DNA of 64,000 nucleotides from Acidimicrobiales bacterium (GTDB lineage Bacteria > Actinomycetota > Acidimicrobiia > Acidimicrobiales > UBA8190). This document shows, one piece after another, positions 34,884 to 47,293 of this stretch (its first letter is position 1; every line of letters begins with the position of its first letter). The stretch covers positions 1-64,000 of the forward strand of contig DATKSK010000030.1 in NCBI GenBank assembly GCA_035531755.1, written 5' to 3'. Made by a program: the position numbers and the translations under genes. The notes beneath the pieces were generated by a model that was not told the origin of the DNA, ran no database searches, and saw nothing but the letters and a program-made list of their open reading frames with translations.

Positions 34884-34939
34884 CGCCGGGAGTGGCGCCG
34901 GGACGCGACCCGGGGAGCCACACGGTGGGCCGTCGACGC

Positions 34940-35953
34940 CTACAGGGACGTGGTCGTGAGGACGCGGCACCCGGAGGAAGCCGTCACCACCGCCAGCCGA
35001 TGCGAGGCGACGGCGCTGCCATGCCCGCCGGTGGCGGGGTTGAACACGTAGACGAGACCCGGGTTTCCCCGGTACAGGACCGAGGCGAGGAGCTGCAGGG
35101 TCCGATCCGATCCCGCGGCGCCGACGGCGGCCGACAGGCAGCGCTCGAACGGCGCGCTGGTCGTGGCGGCGCGGTACCCGTCGGATTCCGCCGCCCCGCC
35201 GGAGTGGGCCGGAGGTGGGGACGTCCCCGGGCGTGCGGCGTCCGCCTGGTCCGACAAGGAGGCCATGATGCGAGACCGCAGCGCGCCCCGGGTGTCGATC
35301 GTGCCGAGGACCACGCCGGCGGTGGCGGCGTCCGGCTCGGCCCCGTCGGACGCGAACGCACCGCCACCGGCCGCCGACGGCTGGTTCTTCGCAGACGACA
35401 GCGGCTCCGTGGCGCCTGTTGACGACTGCGATCGCGGCGAGCTCCTCGGGGCCGTAACCGGGGTCGCCGCAGAGTTCGGCGAGGAGTGCGCCGAGGAAGC
35501 CGTCGAATGGCCCGATGGGCCCGACGACGACCGCGCCAACGGGGCCCCGATGGCAACGGCCAGGGCCACGACTGCGGCGGCTGCTCCGATGACGACTGGC
35601 GGACGGCGGTACGGGCGGATCCGCGCCGGTGCGCGCTCGGGCGCCTTGCGGTGCCTGATCTGGTCGCGGTCGGTCCCGGCAGCGTCGTCCCGAGGAGAGT
35701 CGATCCCGGCGGCGTCGACGATGGCGGCGATCGAGGCTGTCCGTACGTGCGGCGCCACGGGCGTTACCACGGCCCGGACCCGATCGCGCACCAACTCGAG
35801 GGCCACCAACCGGCCACGGCACGCCGCGCACCCCTCGAGGTGCCGACGATCGACTCGCGGCGTAGCGCTCTCGCCGTCGAGGTATGCCGACAACTGCTCG
35901 ACGCCGAGGTGCCCGGCGGGGCGGTGCCCGTCGCTCAGGTACACGTCGATCAT
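34940..35953 (-). CDS. Anti-sigma factor with zinc-binding ZAS motif
   Basis: 337-residue membrane protein. The N-terminal domain has the ZAS signature His38-x3-Cys42-x2-Cys45 (RRHLEGCAACR), which holds ECF sigma factors inactive. One membrane segment lies at about residues 120-142 (VIGAAAAVVALAVAIGAPLA), followed by a long Ser/Ala-rich extracytoplasmic region of about 190 residues that could sense a signal. The ATG overlaps the sigma gene's stop (ATGA), so the pair is translationally coupled. The external part resembles nothing I know. Confidence 0.85.
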   Translation of the reverse strand: MIDVYLSDGHRPAGHLGVEQLSAYLDGESATPRVDRRHLEGCAACRGRLVALELVRDRVRAVVTPVAPHVRTASIAAIVDAAGIDSPRDDAAGTDRDQIRHRKAPERAPARIRPYRRPPVVIGAAAAVVALAVAIGAPLARSSSGPSGHSTASSAHSSPNSAATPVTAPRSSPRSQSSTGATEPLSSAKNQPSAAGGGAFASDGAEPDAATAGVVLGTIDTRGALRSRIMASLSDQADAARPGTSPPPAHSGGAAESDGYRAATTSAPFERCLSAAVGAAGSDRTLQLLASVLYRGNPGLVYVFNPATGGHGSAVASHRLAVVTASSGCRVLTTTSL

Positions 35954-36711
35954 TCGCTTCGCTCCTCCTGCTCCGCCGGTTCGCAGGAGAGCGCCTCCCG
36001 GCTCGCCGGCGCACGGTCCTTGCTCGTTCTGACGACGGGACCGGCGGCAGAGTTCCCGGCTGCCACCTCGCCCGCCGGACCGTTCTGGCCCGCAGTCTCC
36101 GAGCCCCACATCGCAGCCAGAGACGCCCGCCCGCGGGCGATGCGCGAGCGCACCGTGCCGACCGGCACGTCGAGGATCGCGGCGATCTCGTCGTAGGGCA
36201 GGTCGCACACGTCGCGGAGCACGACTGCGGTGCGGAACTCGATCGGGAGTCGACGCAGGGCGACGTCGACGTCCATCCTGGCGGAGACCGCGTCCGCCGG
36301 GTCGAGGTCCGCCCCAGGTCCGGCCCCGCCGACGCCCCCGCCGACGCCCCTGCCGACGCCCCCGCCACCCCCGCCACCCCCGCCGCCGACCGACGCGCCG
36401 CCCTCCGACCCGTGTCCCTCCAGGAGACCCGGCAGGGGTCGGGGTCGGCGTCGGCGTCGGCGCAGCTCGTCGATGCAGGAGTTGGTGGCGATGCGGTAGA
36501 GCCAGGTGCCGAACGAGCTCCTGCCGTCGAACCGGTCCAGCGCCCGGATGGCCGCCACCATGGCGTCCTGCGTGGCGTCGAGCGCGTCCGCCTCGTTACC
36601 CAACATGCGGCGGCACAATGCGTGCACGCGGTCGTATTGGGCCGTGATCAGCGCTTCGAGCGCCTCGGGGTCACCGCCGCGCGCCGCATCGAGATCGCCT
36701 TCGTGGACCAC
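35950..36711 (-). CDS. ECF sigma-70 factor with long Gly-rich linker
   Basis: 253-residue extracytoplasmic-function sigma factor. Region 2 spans about residues 20-90 (LCRRMLGNEADALDATQDAM, FGTWLYRIATNSCIDELRR) and region 4 about residues 148-200 (LPIEFRTAVVLRDVCDLPYDEIA and PVGTVRSRIARGR). The linker is unusually long and nearly pure glycine (residues about 107-135), and a polar tail of about 45 residues follows region 4. GTG 36711 lies 18 bases after the serA stop, so the gene may share the serA transcript. The anti-sigma gene follows. Confidence 0.9.
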   Translation of the reverse strand: MVHEGDLDAARGGDPEALEALITAQYDRVHALCRRMLGNEADALDATQDAMVAAIRALDRFDGRSSFGTWLYRIATNSCIDELRRRRRRPRPLPGLLEGHGSEGGASVGGGGGGGGGGVGRGVGGGVGGAGPGADLDPADAVSARMDVDVALRRLPIEFRTAVVLRDVCDLPYDEIAAILDVPVGTVRSRIARGRASLAAMWGSETAGQNGPAGEVAAGNSAAGPVVRTSKDRAPASREALSCEPAEQEERSE

Positions 36712-36729
36712 CGAAGCGCGCGCCGGGGA

Positions 36730-38298
36730 TCAGACGCAGGTGATCCGGTGGATGTCGAGGATGCCGTCGGTGGCGCGCAGACGGGCGAAGGTGTCGTCAG
36801 GGATGGCCTGGTCCGTGGACAGCACCATGAGGGCCGTGCCCTCGGTGCGTGACGGGTCGACGTCCATCGACGAGATGGACACGCCCGCCTCTCCGAGCGC
36901 CATCCCCACGACGCCGATCATCCCGGGCCTGTCGTCGTTGCGCACGATGAGCATGTGCTCGGCCGGGGGGACCTCCACAGTGTGATCGTCCACCAGGACG
37001 ATGCGGGCCTCGGAGCGCGCCCCGGTCAGCGTCCCCGCGATGGAGTGCTCGGGGGAGCGCAGCGTGACGAGGTTCACGTAGTCCCGGGCCGTCGACGTCG
37101 ACACCTCGCGCACTTCGAGGCCGCGCTCGGCGGCCAGCTGCGGTGCGTTCACATACGAGACGGGCTCCTCGGTCCCCGCCGCGAAGATCCCCTTGAGCAC
37201 CGCCAAGGTCAGGATCGACGTGTTGGTCCCGGCCAGTCCGCCCTGGTACTCGACCTCGAGGCGCTCGGGCAGCCCGTCGTTCAGGCAGGCGAAACACCGG
37301 CCGAGCTCCTCGGCGAGGCGGAGGAACGGGCGAACGGTCTCCGATACCTCGGTGGCCGCCACGTTGACTGCAAAGGGAACGAAGTCCCCGGCGAGCGCCA
37401 GGTTGACCTGCTCGGCGATGGTCACGCCCGCCTTGTCCTGCGCCTCCGCCGTGGACGCCCCGAGATGCGGCGTGACGACCACGTTCGGGAACGAGAACAG
37501 CGGCGACTCGGTACAGGGCTCCGAGGCGAACACGTCGATGGCCGCCCCCCCGACGGTTCCCGCGCGCAGCGCCTCGGCCAGAGCGTCCTCGTCGACGATG
37601 CCACCCCGCGCCGCGTTGACGATGCGGATGCCGGGCTTGGCCTTGGCCAGCAGGTCGGCGCCGATGAGCCCTGCCGTCTCCGCCGTCTTCGGCAGGTGGA
37701 TGGTCAGGAAATCAGACTCGGCCACGAGCTCGTCGAGCGGGAGCAACTCGACCCCCATGTGGCGGGCCCGGTCGGGCGAGACGTACGGGTCGTAGGCGCA
37801 CAAGCGCATCCCGAAGGCGAGCGCCCGCTGGGCGACCAGCGCGCCGATCCGGCCGAGCCCGACGACGCCGAGTGTCTTGCCGTGCAGCTCCACGCCTTCC
37901 CACTTGGTGCGCTCCCACTTCCCCGCCATCAGCGCGGCGTGCGCCTGCGGGATGTTGCGTGCCTGAGCGAGGAGCAGCGCCATGGCGTGTTCGGCCGCCG
38001 AGAGCACGTTCGACTCGGGTGCGTTCACGACCATCACGCCGCGCCGGGTGGCGGCTTCCACGTCGACGTTGTCGAGACCGATGCCGGCCCGCCCCACCAC
38101 AGCCAGATCGGTGCCGGCCTCGAGCACCTCGGCGGTCACCTGGGTCGCCGAGCGGACGATGAGGGCGTTGGCGCCGACGATGGCGCCGAGCAGCGTTTCG
38201 GGCGTGAGGTCGAGCTGCACGTCCACGTCGTGCCCCGCCGCCGCCAACTGCTCGAGCCCGCGGGCCGCGAGCTTCTCGGTGATCAGTACTCGTGCCAT
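36730..38298 (-). CDS. serA: D-3-phosphoglycerate dehydrogenase
   Basis: 522-residue long-form SerA, catalysing the first step of serine synthesis. Substrate- and NAD-binding domains cover residues about 1-310 (VGRAGIGLDNVD, GVVGLGRIG, NAARGGIVDE and the catalytic His in TPHLGASTAEAQ). An intervening domain and a C-terminal ACT domain (residues about 448-522, MLIVRNDDRPGMIGVVG) suggest serine feedback control, as in mycobacterial SerA. AAGGA stands 6 bases before the ATG. It lies 17 bases downstream of the aminotransferase gene. Confidence 0.96.
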   Translation of the reverse strand: MARVLITEKLAARGLEQLAAAGHDVDVQLDLTPETLLGAIVGANALIVRSATQVTAEVLEAGTDLAVVGRAGIGLDNVDVEAATRRGVMVVNAPESNVLSAAEHAMALLLAQARNIPQAHAALMAGKWERTKWEGVELHGKTLGVVGLGRIGALVAQRALAFGMRLCAYDPYVSPDRARHMGVELLPLDELVAESDFLTIHLPKTAETAGLIGADLLAKAKPGIRIVNAARGGIVDEDALAEALRAGTVGGAAIDVFASEPCTESPLFSFPNVVVTPHLGASTAEAQDKAGVTIAEQVNLALAGDFVPFAVNVAATEVSETVRPFLRLAEELGRCFACLNDGLPERLEVEYQGGLAGTNTSILTLAVLKGIFAAGTEEPVSYVNAPQLAAERGLEVREVSTSTARDYVNLVTLRSPEHSIAGTLTGARSEARIVLVDDHTVEVPPAEHMLIVRNDDRPGMIGVVGMALGEAGVSISSMDVDPSRTEGTALMVLSTDQAIPDDTFARLRATDGILDIHRITCV

Positions 38299-38315
38299 GT
38301 GTGTCCTTCGTGCGC

Positions 38316-40707
<2,392 letters not shown>

Positions 40708-42129
40708 TCAGGTGGCGGGGCTGACGGAGCTCATGTTGAAGTCGGCCACGCGCAGGGCGGGCATGGCGGTGCGGTTCATCCACTCGCCCCACTCACGCGA
40801 CAGCGCCCGCTCGGTGCACCCGGCCTCGACCGCCTTCGCCAGGACCTCCAGCGGGCTCTCGTTGAAGCGGAAGTTGTTGACCGCCCCGACGACCTCGCCC
40901 CGCTCGACCAGGTAGACCCCGTCACGCGTCAGCCCGGTCAGCAGGAGCGTCACCGGGTCGACCTCCCGGATGTACCAGAGGCAGGTGAGCAGGAGCCCGC
41001 GCTCGGTCGAGGCGATCATGTCCTCGAGCGTGCGGCTGGCACCGGGGAGTGTCAGCACCAGGTTGCCGACCGGCGGGGCCGGGTCGACGCCGGCACGCCC
41101 GGCGGCGGCCCGGTGGTAGCGCAACCGGCGCAGCGTCCCGCGCTCGATCCAGCGCGTGGCCCCGACGGGCAGGCCGTTGTCGAACACCGACACGTCGGTC
41201 CCGGACGCGCCCGTGGTCAGGAAGGGCGAACACTCCAGGCCGGGCTCGGCCGGGTCACCACGCAGCTCGAAGGGCATGGGGCACAGGGGCTCGCCGACCT
41301 TCGTCCCTCCCCCCGCCGCCGAGAAGGGGCTGCGGCCCTCCTCGGCGTCGCGCCCCGACATCGCCTCCGACAGCGACACCATCAGGTCGGCGGTGGCGTC
41401 GGGCGGCAGGAGCACCTCGTAGCGTCCCGCCGGGAGCTCGACCTGCCGGTGCGCCCACCCCAGGCGTCGGTCGAGCCGCTCCTCGAAGGCGTAGACGTCG
41501 ATGTCGTCGAACGACGAGGTCCCCGCGCCCGACCACACCGACCGCCGACCGTCGGCGCTGCGGGCGACGAGCTCCATGGTCCCAGCCGGCTGGACGTGGC
41601 GGCGACGAAGCCCCGCGCTGGTCCCGAGGTAGACGGACTCGACGCCGTGGGTGGCGAACCCGGCGATGAGGTTCCCGGCGGACCGGGCCCGGGCGAAGGC
41701 GTCACCGAGCCCTCGGATCACGCCGTCGAGGACGGCCGGCGACGTCAGCACCGGGGGGTCGTCGAACCCGCCCCCGCCACCAGGGGGGCCGGAAGGGTCG
41801 ACGAGGGGTGCGGCGTCCGGGGCGGGCCCCGCCCGGGCCGCCTCGCCCTCGCTGGTCCGCACCAGCTCCTCGACGTCGACGTCGCCGCTGGCGCTGGCCA
41901 CCCCGACCGCCGTGGGAGCGGCGCCGACGGGGGCGGCGGGAGCCCCGGGCACCAGGCGGAAGCTCACCACGACCACGCGCCGGTCGCGACGCATGCCGTT
42001 GGTGGTGGTGGTGTTGTTGGCGAAGCGGACCTCGGCCTGGCTGACGTCCTCGACGATGACCGTGCATCCGTCGCTGCGGCTGGCCGCCAGGGCCCGCTCG
42101 ACCACCTCGTGCGGGGGCGACATGCTCAC
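40708..42129 (-). CDS. tldE: TldE/PmbA-family metalloprotease subunit
   Basis: 473-residue partner of TldD. The family pattern includes the N-terminal strand-rich region (VRFANNTTTTNG), GLRRRHVQPAGTMELVARS and C-terminal SRTLEDMIASTERGLLLT and VGAVNNFRFNES. TldE lacks the metal site, as usual, and acts only in the TldD-TldE complex, which degrades unfolded peptides and matures some peptide antibiotics. GTG 42129 overlaps the tldD stop (GTGA); an in-frame ATG is at 42123. A Gly/Pro-rich insert (PSGPPGGGGGFDD) is present. Confidence 0.9.
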   Translation of the reverse strand: MSMSPPHEVVERALAASRSDGCTVIVEDVSQAEVRFANNTTTTNGMRRDRRVVVVSFRLVPGAPAAPVGAAPTAVGVASASGDVDVEELVRTSEGEAARAGPAPDAAPLVDPSGPPGGGGGFDDPPVLTSPAVLDGVIRGLGDAFARARSAGNLIAGFATHGVESVYLGTSAGLRRRHVQPAGTMELVARSADGRRSVWSGAGTSSFDDIDVYAFEERLDRRLGWAHRQVELPAGRYEVLLPPDATADLMVSLSEAMSGRDAEEGRSPFSAAGGGTKVGEPLCPMPFELRGDPAEPGLECSPFLTTGASGTDVSVFDNGLPVGATRWIERGTLRRLRYHRAAAGRAGVDPAPPVGNLVLTLPGASRTLEDMIASTERGLLLTCLWYIREVDPVTLLLTGLTRDGVYLVERGEVVGAVNNFRFNESPLEVLAKAVEAGCTERALSREWGEWMNRTAMPALRVADFNMSSVSPAT

Positions 42130-43646
42130 CGCGAGGCCTCGTCCCGGGTGTTCAGCACCCGGATCCCCCGGAACAGCGCCGACGGGCACCCGTGGCTCAC
42201 CGGCGCCACCTGGCCGGGCTGCCCCTTGCCGCAGTTCATGGCCCCGCCGAGCACGTAGGTCGAGGCGCCGCCGACGGCCTCGAGCGAGCCCCAGAACTCG
42301 GTGGTCTGGGCCTGGTAGGCGACGTCCCGCAGCTGGCCGGCCAGGCGCCCACCCTCGATGCGGTAGAAGCGCTGCCCGGTGAACTGGAAGTTGTGGCGCT
42401 GCATGTCGATGGACCAGCTCTTGTCCCCCATGACGTAGACGCCCCGGTCGACGCCCGACACCAGGTCCTCGGTCGTCGGTCCCGGCCCGGGACCGGGAGC
42501 GGGCTGCAGCGAGACGTTGGCCATGCGCTGGATCGGCACGTGCAGCGGTGAGTCGGCGAACGCGCACCCGTTGGAGCGGGGGAACCCGTTGTCGACGGCC
42601 ATGCGCCGGTCGAGCTGGTAGCCGACGAGGACGCCGTCGCGCACGATGTCGAACGACTGGCCGGCGACGCCCTCGTCGTCGTAGCCGACCGTGGCGAGGC
42701 CGTGGGGCGTCGTCCGGTCCCCCACCACGTGCATCACCGGCGACCCGTACCGCAGGGAGCCGAGCTGGTCGACGGTGGCGAACGAGGTCCCGGCGTACGC
42801 CGCCTCGTACCCGAGCGCCCGGTCGAGCTCGGTGGCATGGCCCACCGACTCGTGGATGGTGAGCCACAGGTTCGACGGGTCGATCACGAGGTCGAAGGTG
42901 CCGGCCTCGACGGAGGGGGCGGCCATCTTCTCGGTGAGCAGCGAGGGCAGTTGGTCGAGCTCGGCGTCCCAGTCCCATCCGGCGCCGGCGGTGTACTCCC
43001 AGCCGCGCCCGACCGGCGGCGCCAGCGTGCGCATGGACTCGAAGGTCCCCGACCCCTCGTCGACCCCCACGACCTCGACCACCGGGAAGACGCGCACCCG
43101 CCGCTGGGTCGTGACCGTGCCCGTCAGGTCGGCGAAGTGCTTGTCCTCCACCACCGCCAGCACGCGGGCAGCCACGTGGTCGACCCCCGGGGCCCCGAGC
43201 AGCCTCCCGCTCCAGTCGTCCAGGAGGGCGACCTTGTCGGCCACGGCGACCGTCGTCGGGTCGACCTCGTAGGGCGACGACCACTGCACCTCGCCGTGCG
43301 GCGGCTCGTCCGCCAGCTCCACGGGCCTGCCGAGGGCGGCCGCGGTGGCGTCGGCGAGCCCGGCGGCCTCGTCGGCGAGCCCGGCGGCGGCATCGGGATG
43401 GAGGTCCACCGTCGCCGCGAACCCGATCGACCCGCGGCGCACGACCCGGAGGCCGACGCCGACCTCGGTGTCGTCGACCGTCGTCTCGACGCGGCCGTCG
43501 CGCAGAGCCACGAACTGCGAGCGGAGCCGCTCCACCCGCACCTCGGCATGGCTGCACCCCAGCGCCGCGGCCCGTTCCAGCGCGGCCGTTCGCACCTGCT
43601 CGAGCGGCAGGTCGCCCAGCTCGGCCGGGCCGCCCCCGGACACCAC
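42126..43646 (-). CDS. tldD: TldD-family zinc metalloprotease subunit
   Basis: 506-residue catalytic subunit. HESVGH is the HExxxH zinc motif, and the third ligand Cys is in GGAMNCGKGQPGQ near the C-terminus. GCAFADSPLHVPIQRMANV is also typical. GTG 43646 or 43643 starts the gene, 11-15 bases after the ilvC stop. The Pro/Gly run (PAPGPGPGPTT) near residue 400 is an insertion in a loop. The association with the ilvBNC transcript is probably positional; no peptide precursor gene is visible nearby. Confidence 0.9.
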   Translation of the reverse strand: MVSGGGPAELGDLPLEQVRTAALERAAALGCSHAEVRVERLRSQFVALRDGRVETTVDDTEVGVGLRVVRRGSIGFAATVDLHPDAAAGLADEAAGLADATAAALGRPVELADEPPHGEVQWSSPYEVDPTTVAVADKVALLDDWSGRLLGAPGVDHVAARVLAVVEDKHFADLTGTVTTQRRVRVFPVVEVVGVDEGSGTFESMRTLAPPVGRGWEYTAGAGWDWDAELDQLPSLLTEKMAAPSVEAGTFDLVIDPSNLWLTIHESVGHATELDRALGYEAAYAGTSFATVDQLGSLRYGSPVMHVVGDRTTPHGLATVGYDDEGVAGQSFDIVRDGVLVGYQLDRRMAVDNGFPRSNGCAFADSPLHVPIQRMANVSLQPAPGPGPGPTTEDLVSGVDRGVYVMGDKSWSIDMQRHNFQFTGQRFYRIEGGRLAGQLRDVAYQAQTTEFWGSLEAVGGASTYVLGGAMNCGKGQPGQVAPVSHGCPSALFRGIRVLNTRDEASR

Positions 43647-43657
43647 GCCCGGGAGCC

Positions 43658-44683
43658 TCAGCCGCCCGAGACGTCCTGGACGCGCTGGCGGCCCGCGCTG
43701 ATGAAGGGCATCATGGCGCGCAGCTCGGCGCCCACCTTCTCGATGGGGTGCACGGCGCCCTTGGCCCGCAGCTCCTCGAAGCGCGTGCGACCCGAGCGGT
43801 TCTCGGCGATCCACTCCTCGGCGAACGCCCCCGACCGGATGTCGTCGAGGATCCGGCGCATCTCGGCCCGGACGTGCGCGTCGATCACCCGGGGGCCGCG
43901 GGTGAGATCGCCGTACTCGGCGGTGTCGGAGATCGAGTACCGCATGCCGGCGATGCCCTGCTCGTACATGAGGTCAACGATGAGCTTGAGCTCGTGGAGA
44001 CACTCGAAATACGCGGATTCGGGTTGGTACCCGGCGTCCACCAGCGTCTCGTAGCCCGCCTGCACGAGCGACGTGAGCCCCCCGCACAGGACGACCTGCT
44101 CGCCGAAAAGGTCGGTCTCGGTCTCCTCCTCGAACGTCGTGTCGAGGACCCCGGCACGCGTGGCGCCCAGCGCATAGGCGTACGACAGCGCCAGGTCGTG
44201 CGCCTTGCCCGACGCGTCCTGGGCCACCGCCACGAGCGAGGGCACGCCGCCGCCCTCGGTGTAGGTGCGCCGCACGAGGTGGCCGGGGCCCTTCGGCGCC
44301 ACCATGGCGACGTCGACGCCCGGCGGCGGGACGATCTGGCCGAATCGGATGTTGAAGCCGTGGGCGAAGAGCAGCGCGTCGCCCTGGCGCAGGTTCGGGG
44401 CGATCTCCGCCTCGTACACCGAGCCCTGCTCCGTGTCCGGCAGCAGCATCATGATGAGGTCCGCTTCGGCGGCCGCGTCGGCCACGGAGAGCACGCGCAG
44501 CCCGGCCTCCTCGGCCTTCTGCGTTGAGGACGACCCGGCTCGCAGCCCCACCCGCACGTCCACGCCCGACTCGGCGAGGTTGAGGGCGTGGGCGTGCCCC
44601 TGGGACCCGTAGCCGATGATCGCCACCTTGCGACCCTGGATCAGGCTCCCGTCGGCGTCGGACTCGTAGTACAGCTTGGCCAT
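43658..44683 (-). CDS. ilvC: Ketol-acid reductoisomerase
   Basis: 341-residue class I enzyme, third gene of ilvBNC, making 2,3-dihydroxyisovalerate and 2,3-dihydroxy-3-methylvalerate. [13 protein letters not shown] is the dinucleotide loop; [29 protein letters not shown] (metal ligands) and the C-terminal knotted domain with [11 protein letters not shown] are present. The ATG is 1 base after the ilvN stop. Length is standard. Confidence 0.96.
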   Translation of the reverse strand: MAKLYYESDADGSLIQGRKVAIIGYGSQGHAHALNLAESGVDVRVGLRAGSSSTQKAEEAGLRVLSVADAAAEADLIMMLLPDTEQGSVYEAEIAPNLRQGDALLFAHGFNIRFGQIVPPPGVDVAMVAPKGPGHLVRRTYTEGGGVPSLVAVAQDASGKAHDLALSYAYALGATRAGVLDTTFEEETETDLFGEQVVLCGGLTSLVQAGYETLVDAGYQPESAYFECLHELKLIVDLMYEQGIAGMRYSISDTAEYGDLTRGPRVIDAHVRAEMRRILDDIRSGAFAEEWIAENRSGRTRFEELRAKGAVHPIEKVGAELRAMMPFISAGRQRVQDVSGG

Positions 44684-44684
44684 C

Positions 44685-45314
44685 TCAGCCTGCCTCTCCC
44701 TGGTGAGCCCCGGCGACGCCCCCCAGCGGGGTCGTGTCGCCCACCGGGGCGGTGCGGGGCCCCAGCTTAGGCAGGGCGACCCGGCCCGTCCGCTGGAGCT
44801 CGACGATCCCGAAGGGCCGGACCGTGTGCTCGAACTCATCGATGGCACCGGGAGTGGCCGCCAGCATCACCGTCATGCGGTCGCCCGCGGCGCCCCCGCC
44901 CTGTCCTGCGCCGTCGAGGACCGTGCCCCCGAACCGGTGCACGAGCGCGGCCACCTCGTCGCGCGCCGCGGCGCCCGCCTCCACGGTGACGAGGAGCATC
45001 TCGCGCTCGACGGCCTCGTCGGGCGCCAGCTCGGTGATGGACACGACGTTCACGAGCTTGTCGAGCTGCTTCATGATCTGCTCGAGCGGCGCGGACTCCA
45101 CGTCCACCACGATCGTGAAGCGGCTGAACCGCTCGTCGTCGGTCGGGGCCACCACGAGCGAGAAGATGTTGAACCCGCGCCGGCTGAAGAGGCTGGCGAC
45201 CCTGGTGAGGACGGCGGGCTTGTTCTCGACGATGGCGGTGACGATGTGGTGCCGGGGCGGGGCGCCACCGCCGACCGCGGGGACGGCGGCTGACGGGACG
45301 GGGCCGGCGCTCAT
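44685..45314 (-). CDS. ilvN: Acetolactate synthase regulatory subunit
   Basis: 209-residue regulatory subunit with an N-terminal ACT domain ([23 protein letters not shown]) that binds valine, and the C-terminal ALS_ss_C domain. It activates IlvB and confers feedback control. It is longer than many because of about 20 extra residues at each end. ATG 45314 overlaps the ilvB stop (ATGA). Confidence 0.95.
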   Translation of the reverse strand: MSAGPVPSAAVPAVGGGAPPRHHIVTAIVENKPAVLTRVASLFSRRGFNIFSLVVAPTDDERFSRFTIVVDVESAPLEQIMKQLDKLVNVVSITELAPDEAVEREMLLVTVEAGAAARDEVAALVHRFGGTVLDGAGQGGGAAGDRMTVMLAATPGAIDEFEHTVRPFGIVELQRTGRVALPKLGPRTAPVGDTTPLGGVAGAHQGEAG

Positions 45315-47089
45315 CGGCCGCCCTCGCCCTCGGACGGCCGGACGATGATGTCGTCGTTGGACGACCCCGCCGGCACCATCGGGTACACCTTCTCGAAGGC
45401 GTCGGTGCGGAAGTCGATCACCACGGGGCGGTCGTCGATCCCGTTGGCCTTCTCGATGGCGGGCGCCACCTCCTCGGCGGACTCCACCTTGAGCCCCACG
45501 CACCCCATGGCCTCCGCCCACTTCACGTAGTCCGGAAGGTCGGGCGACAGGTACACCTCGGAGTAGCGCTCCTCGTAGAACAGCTCCTGCCACTGGCGCA
45601 CCATGCCCAGGTAGGCGTTGTTGAGGATGGCCACCTTGATGGGGATGCGCTCGGCCGACGCCGTCACGAGCTCCTGGGCCGTCATCTGGAAGCAGCCGTC
45701 GCCGTCGATTGCCCACACCATCTTGTCGGGCCGCCCCACCTTGGCCCCGATGGCGGCCGGGACGGCGAAACCCATCGTGCCCGCGCCACCGGAGTTGACC
45801 CACGTGTAGGGGTTGTCGAACTTCCAGTACTGCGACGCCCACATCTGGTGCTGGCCCACGCCCGCCGCCACGATGGTGTCGTCGGGCGTCATGTCCCGCA
45901 GGGTCTCCACGACGAACTGGGGCTTGAGCGCTCCGCCGTCCTCCTGGGTGTAGGAGAGCGGGAACTGCTCCTGCCAGGCGTGCACCTGCGCCATCCACGG
46001 GCCGAGGTCGCGCCCTTCCCCCCCGTCGTGCGCCGACGTGGTGCCACTCACCGGCGAGCCGGTCGAGGGGCCGAGGCCCAGCGTCTCGAGCGCCCGGAGC
46101 AGCTCCTCGATCACGACCCGGCAGTCGCCGGCGATGGCCACGTCCGGGCGGCGGACCTTGCCGAGCTCGGCGGGGTCGATGTCGACGTGGATGACCCTGG
46201 CGTCGGGCGCGAAGGCGCTCACCTTCCCGGTCACGCGGTCGTCGAAGCGGCTGCCCAGGGCGATCAGCAGGTTGGCGCGCTGCATGGCGGTCACGGCCGT
46301 GTAATTGCCGTGCATGCCGGGCATGCCCAGGCACAGGGGGTGCCGGTCGGGGAACGCGCCGCGGGCCATGAGCGTCGTCACCACGGGGATGCCGGTGCGC
46401 TCGGCCAGCTCGCGCAGTGCCCCGGCGGCCCTCGCCTTCAGGATGCCGCCCCCCGCGTAGATGACGGGCCTGGTGGCGCCCAGGATCAGCTCGGCGGCCC
46501 GGCGGACCTGCTCGGGGTCTCCCTCGGTCTGCGGGTGGTAGCCCGGAAGGTCGAGGTCCTCGAGCCCGGCCGGCCAGTACCAGTCCATCTGCGCGTTGGA
46601 CACATCCTTGGGCACGTCGACGAGAACCGGGCCGGGCCGGCCCGTGGTGGCGACGTGGAAGGCCTCGGCGATCACCCTCGGCAGGTCCTGGGCGTCGGTG
46701 ACGAGCCAGTTGTGCTTGGTGATGTCCATCGTGACGCCGGTGATGGGGCACTCCTGGAAGGCGTCGGTGCCGATGGCGGTGGTGGCCACCTGGCCGGTGA
46801 TGACCACGATCGGGATGGAGTCCATGGCCGCGTCGGCCAGCGGGGTCACGATGTTGGTGGCGCCCGGCCCGCTCGTGACCATGGCCACGCCGGGACGGCC
46901 CGTCACGTGGGCGTAGCCTTCGGCCATGTGCCCCGCCCCCTGCTCGTGGCGCACGAGGACGTGTCGGATCGACGAGTCGAGGATCGGGTCGTAGACCGGC
47001 AGGATGGCCCCGCCGGGGAGGCCGAAGATGACCTCCACGTGCTGCATCTCGAGGCTCTTGATGAGGGCCTGGGCCCCTGTCAGTCGCAT
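45311..47089 (-). CDS. ilvB: Acetolactate synthase catalytic subunit
   Basis: 592-residue thiamine-diphosphate enzyme. [28 protein letters not shown] with the catalytic Glu, TSGPGATN, and the ThDP/Mg motif beginning [12 protein letters not shown] are all present. It makes acetolactate from two pyruvates or acetohydroxybutyrate from pyruvate and 2-oxobutyrate. It is first of ilvB-ilvN-ilvC. An attenuator lies 79-195 bases upstream. Confidence 0.97.
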   Translation of the reverse strand: MRLTGAQALIKSLEMQHVEVIFGLPGGAILPVYDPILDSSIRHVLVRHEQGAGHMAEGYAHVTGRPGVAMVTSGPGATNIVTPLADAAMDSIPIVVITGQVATTAIGTDAFQECPITGVTMDITKHNWLVTDAQDLPRVIAEAFHVATTGRPGPVLVDVPKDVSNAQMDWYWPAGLEDLDLPGYHPQTEGDPEQVRRAAELILGATRPVIYAGGGILKARAAGALRELAERTGIPVVTTLMARGAFPDRHPLCLGMPGMHGNYTAVTAMQRANLLIALGSRFDDRVTGKVSAFAPDARVIHVDIDPAELGKVRRPDVAIAGDCRVVIEELLRALETLGLGPSTGSPVSGTTSAHDGGEGRDLGPWMAQVHAWQEQFPLSYTQEDGGALKPQFVVETLRDMTPDDTIVAAGVGQHQMWASQYWKFDNPYTWVNSGGAGTMGFAVPAAIGAKVGRPDKMVWAIDGDGCFQMTAQELVTASAERIPIKVAILNNAYLGMVRQWQELFYEERYSEVYLSPDLPDYVKWAEAMGCVGLKVESAEEVAPAIEKANGIDDRPVVIDFRTDAFEKVYPMVPAGSSNDDIIVRPSEGEGGR

Positions 47090-47167
47090 GGCCTTCCTGT
47101 CTTTCGTGTCTTGTGCCGGTTCGGGGTTCGGGGTTCGGGGTCCGGGGTCCGGGCGGGAACGGCCCCG

Positions 47168-47198
47168 GAAATGAAACGACCTCCCGTGGGGGAGGTCG
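47168..47198 (-). terminator. Attenuator terminator before ilvB
   Basis: A perfect 9-bp stem CGACCTCCC / GGGAGGTCG (minus strand, 47177-47198) with a 4-base loop is followed by TTTCATTTCC. It lies 78 bases before the ilvB start. The T-run is interrupted but is the only T-rich stretch near. Confidence 0.75.
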
Positions 47199-47202
47199 AA
47201 AG

Positions 47203-47234
47203 GCGCAGGGAGCCGCGGGCGCGGCGCCGTGCGC
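47203..47234 (-). promoter_or_regulatory. First hairpin of the ilvB attenuator
   Basis: Arms 47203-47216 and 47221-47234 pair over 12 of 14 positions around a 4-base loop, and the hairpin abuts the leader stop codon. Its CTCCC (minus strand) could alternatively pair with GGGAG of the terminator. Confidence 0.6.
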
Positions 47235-47284
47235 TACCGGAGAACTACGAGGGTGATGTCGGGCGTGGCGGGCTCTCCGTACAT
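47234..47284 (-). CDS. Leader peptide MYGEPATPDITLVVLR of the ilvBNC attenuator
   Basis: 16 codons with an Ile-Thr-Leu-Val-Val-Leu block (ATC ACC CTC GTA GTT CTC) just before Arg and stop. It should sense shortage of leucyl-, valyl- and isoleucyl-tRNA, the three end products of the pathway. GTA and GTT are rare codons here. The ATG is 9 bases after the -10 box, indicating a leaderless leader mRNA. Confidence 0.82.
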   Translation of the reverse strand: MYGEPATPDITLVVLR

Positions 47285-47293
47285 GGTCCCACC

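Noticed and set aside
40708-43646. TldD-TldE as part of a peptide antibiotic (microcin/RiPP) cluster
   Set aside because: No precursor peptide, cyclase or exporter lies next to them; they look like housekeeping genes.
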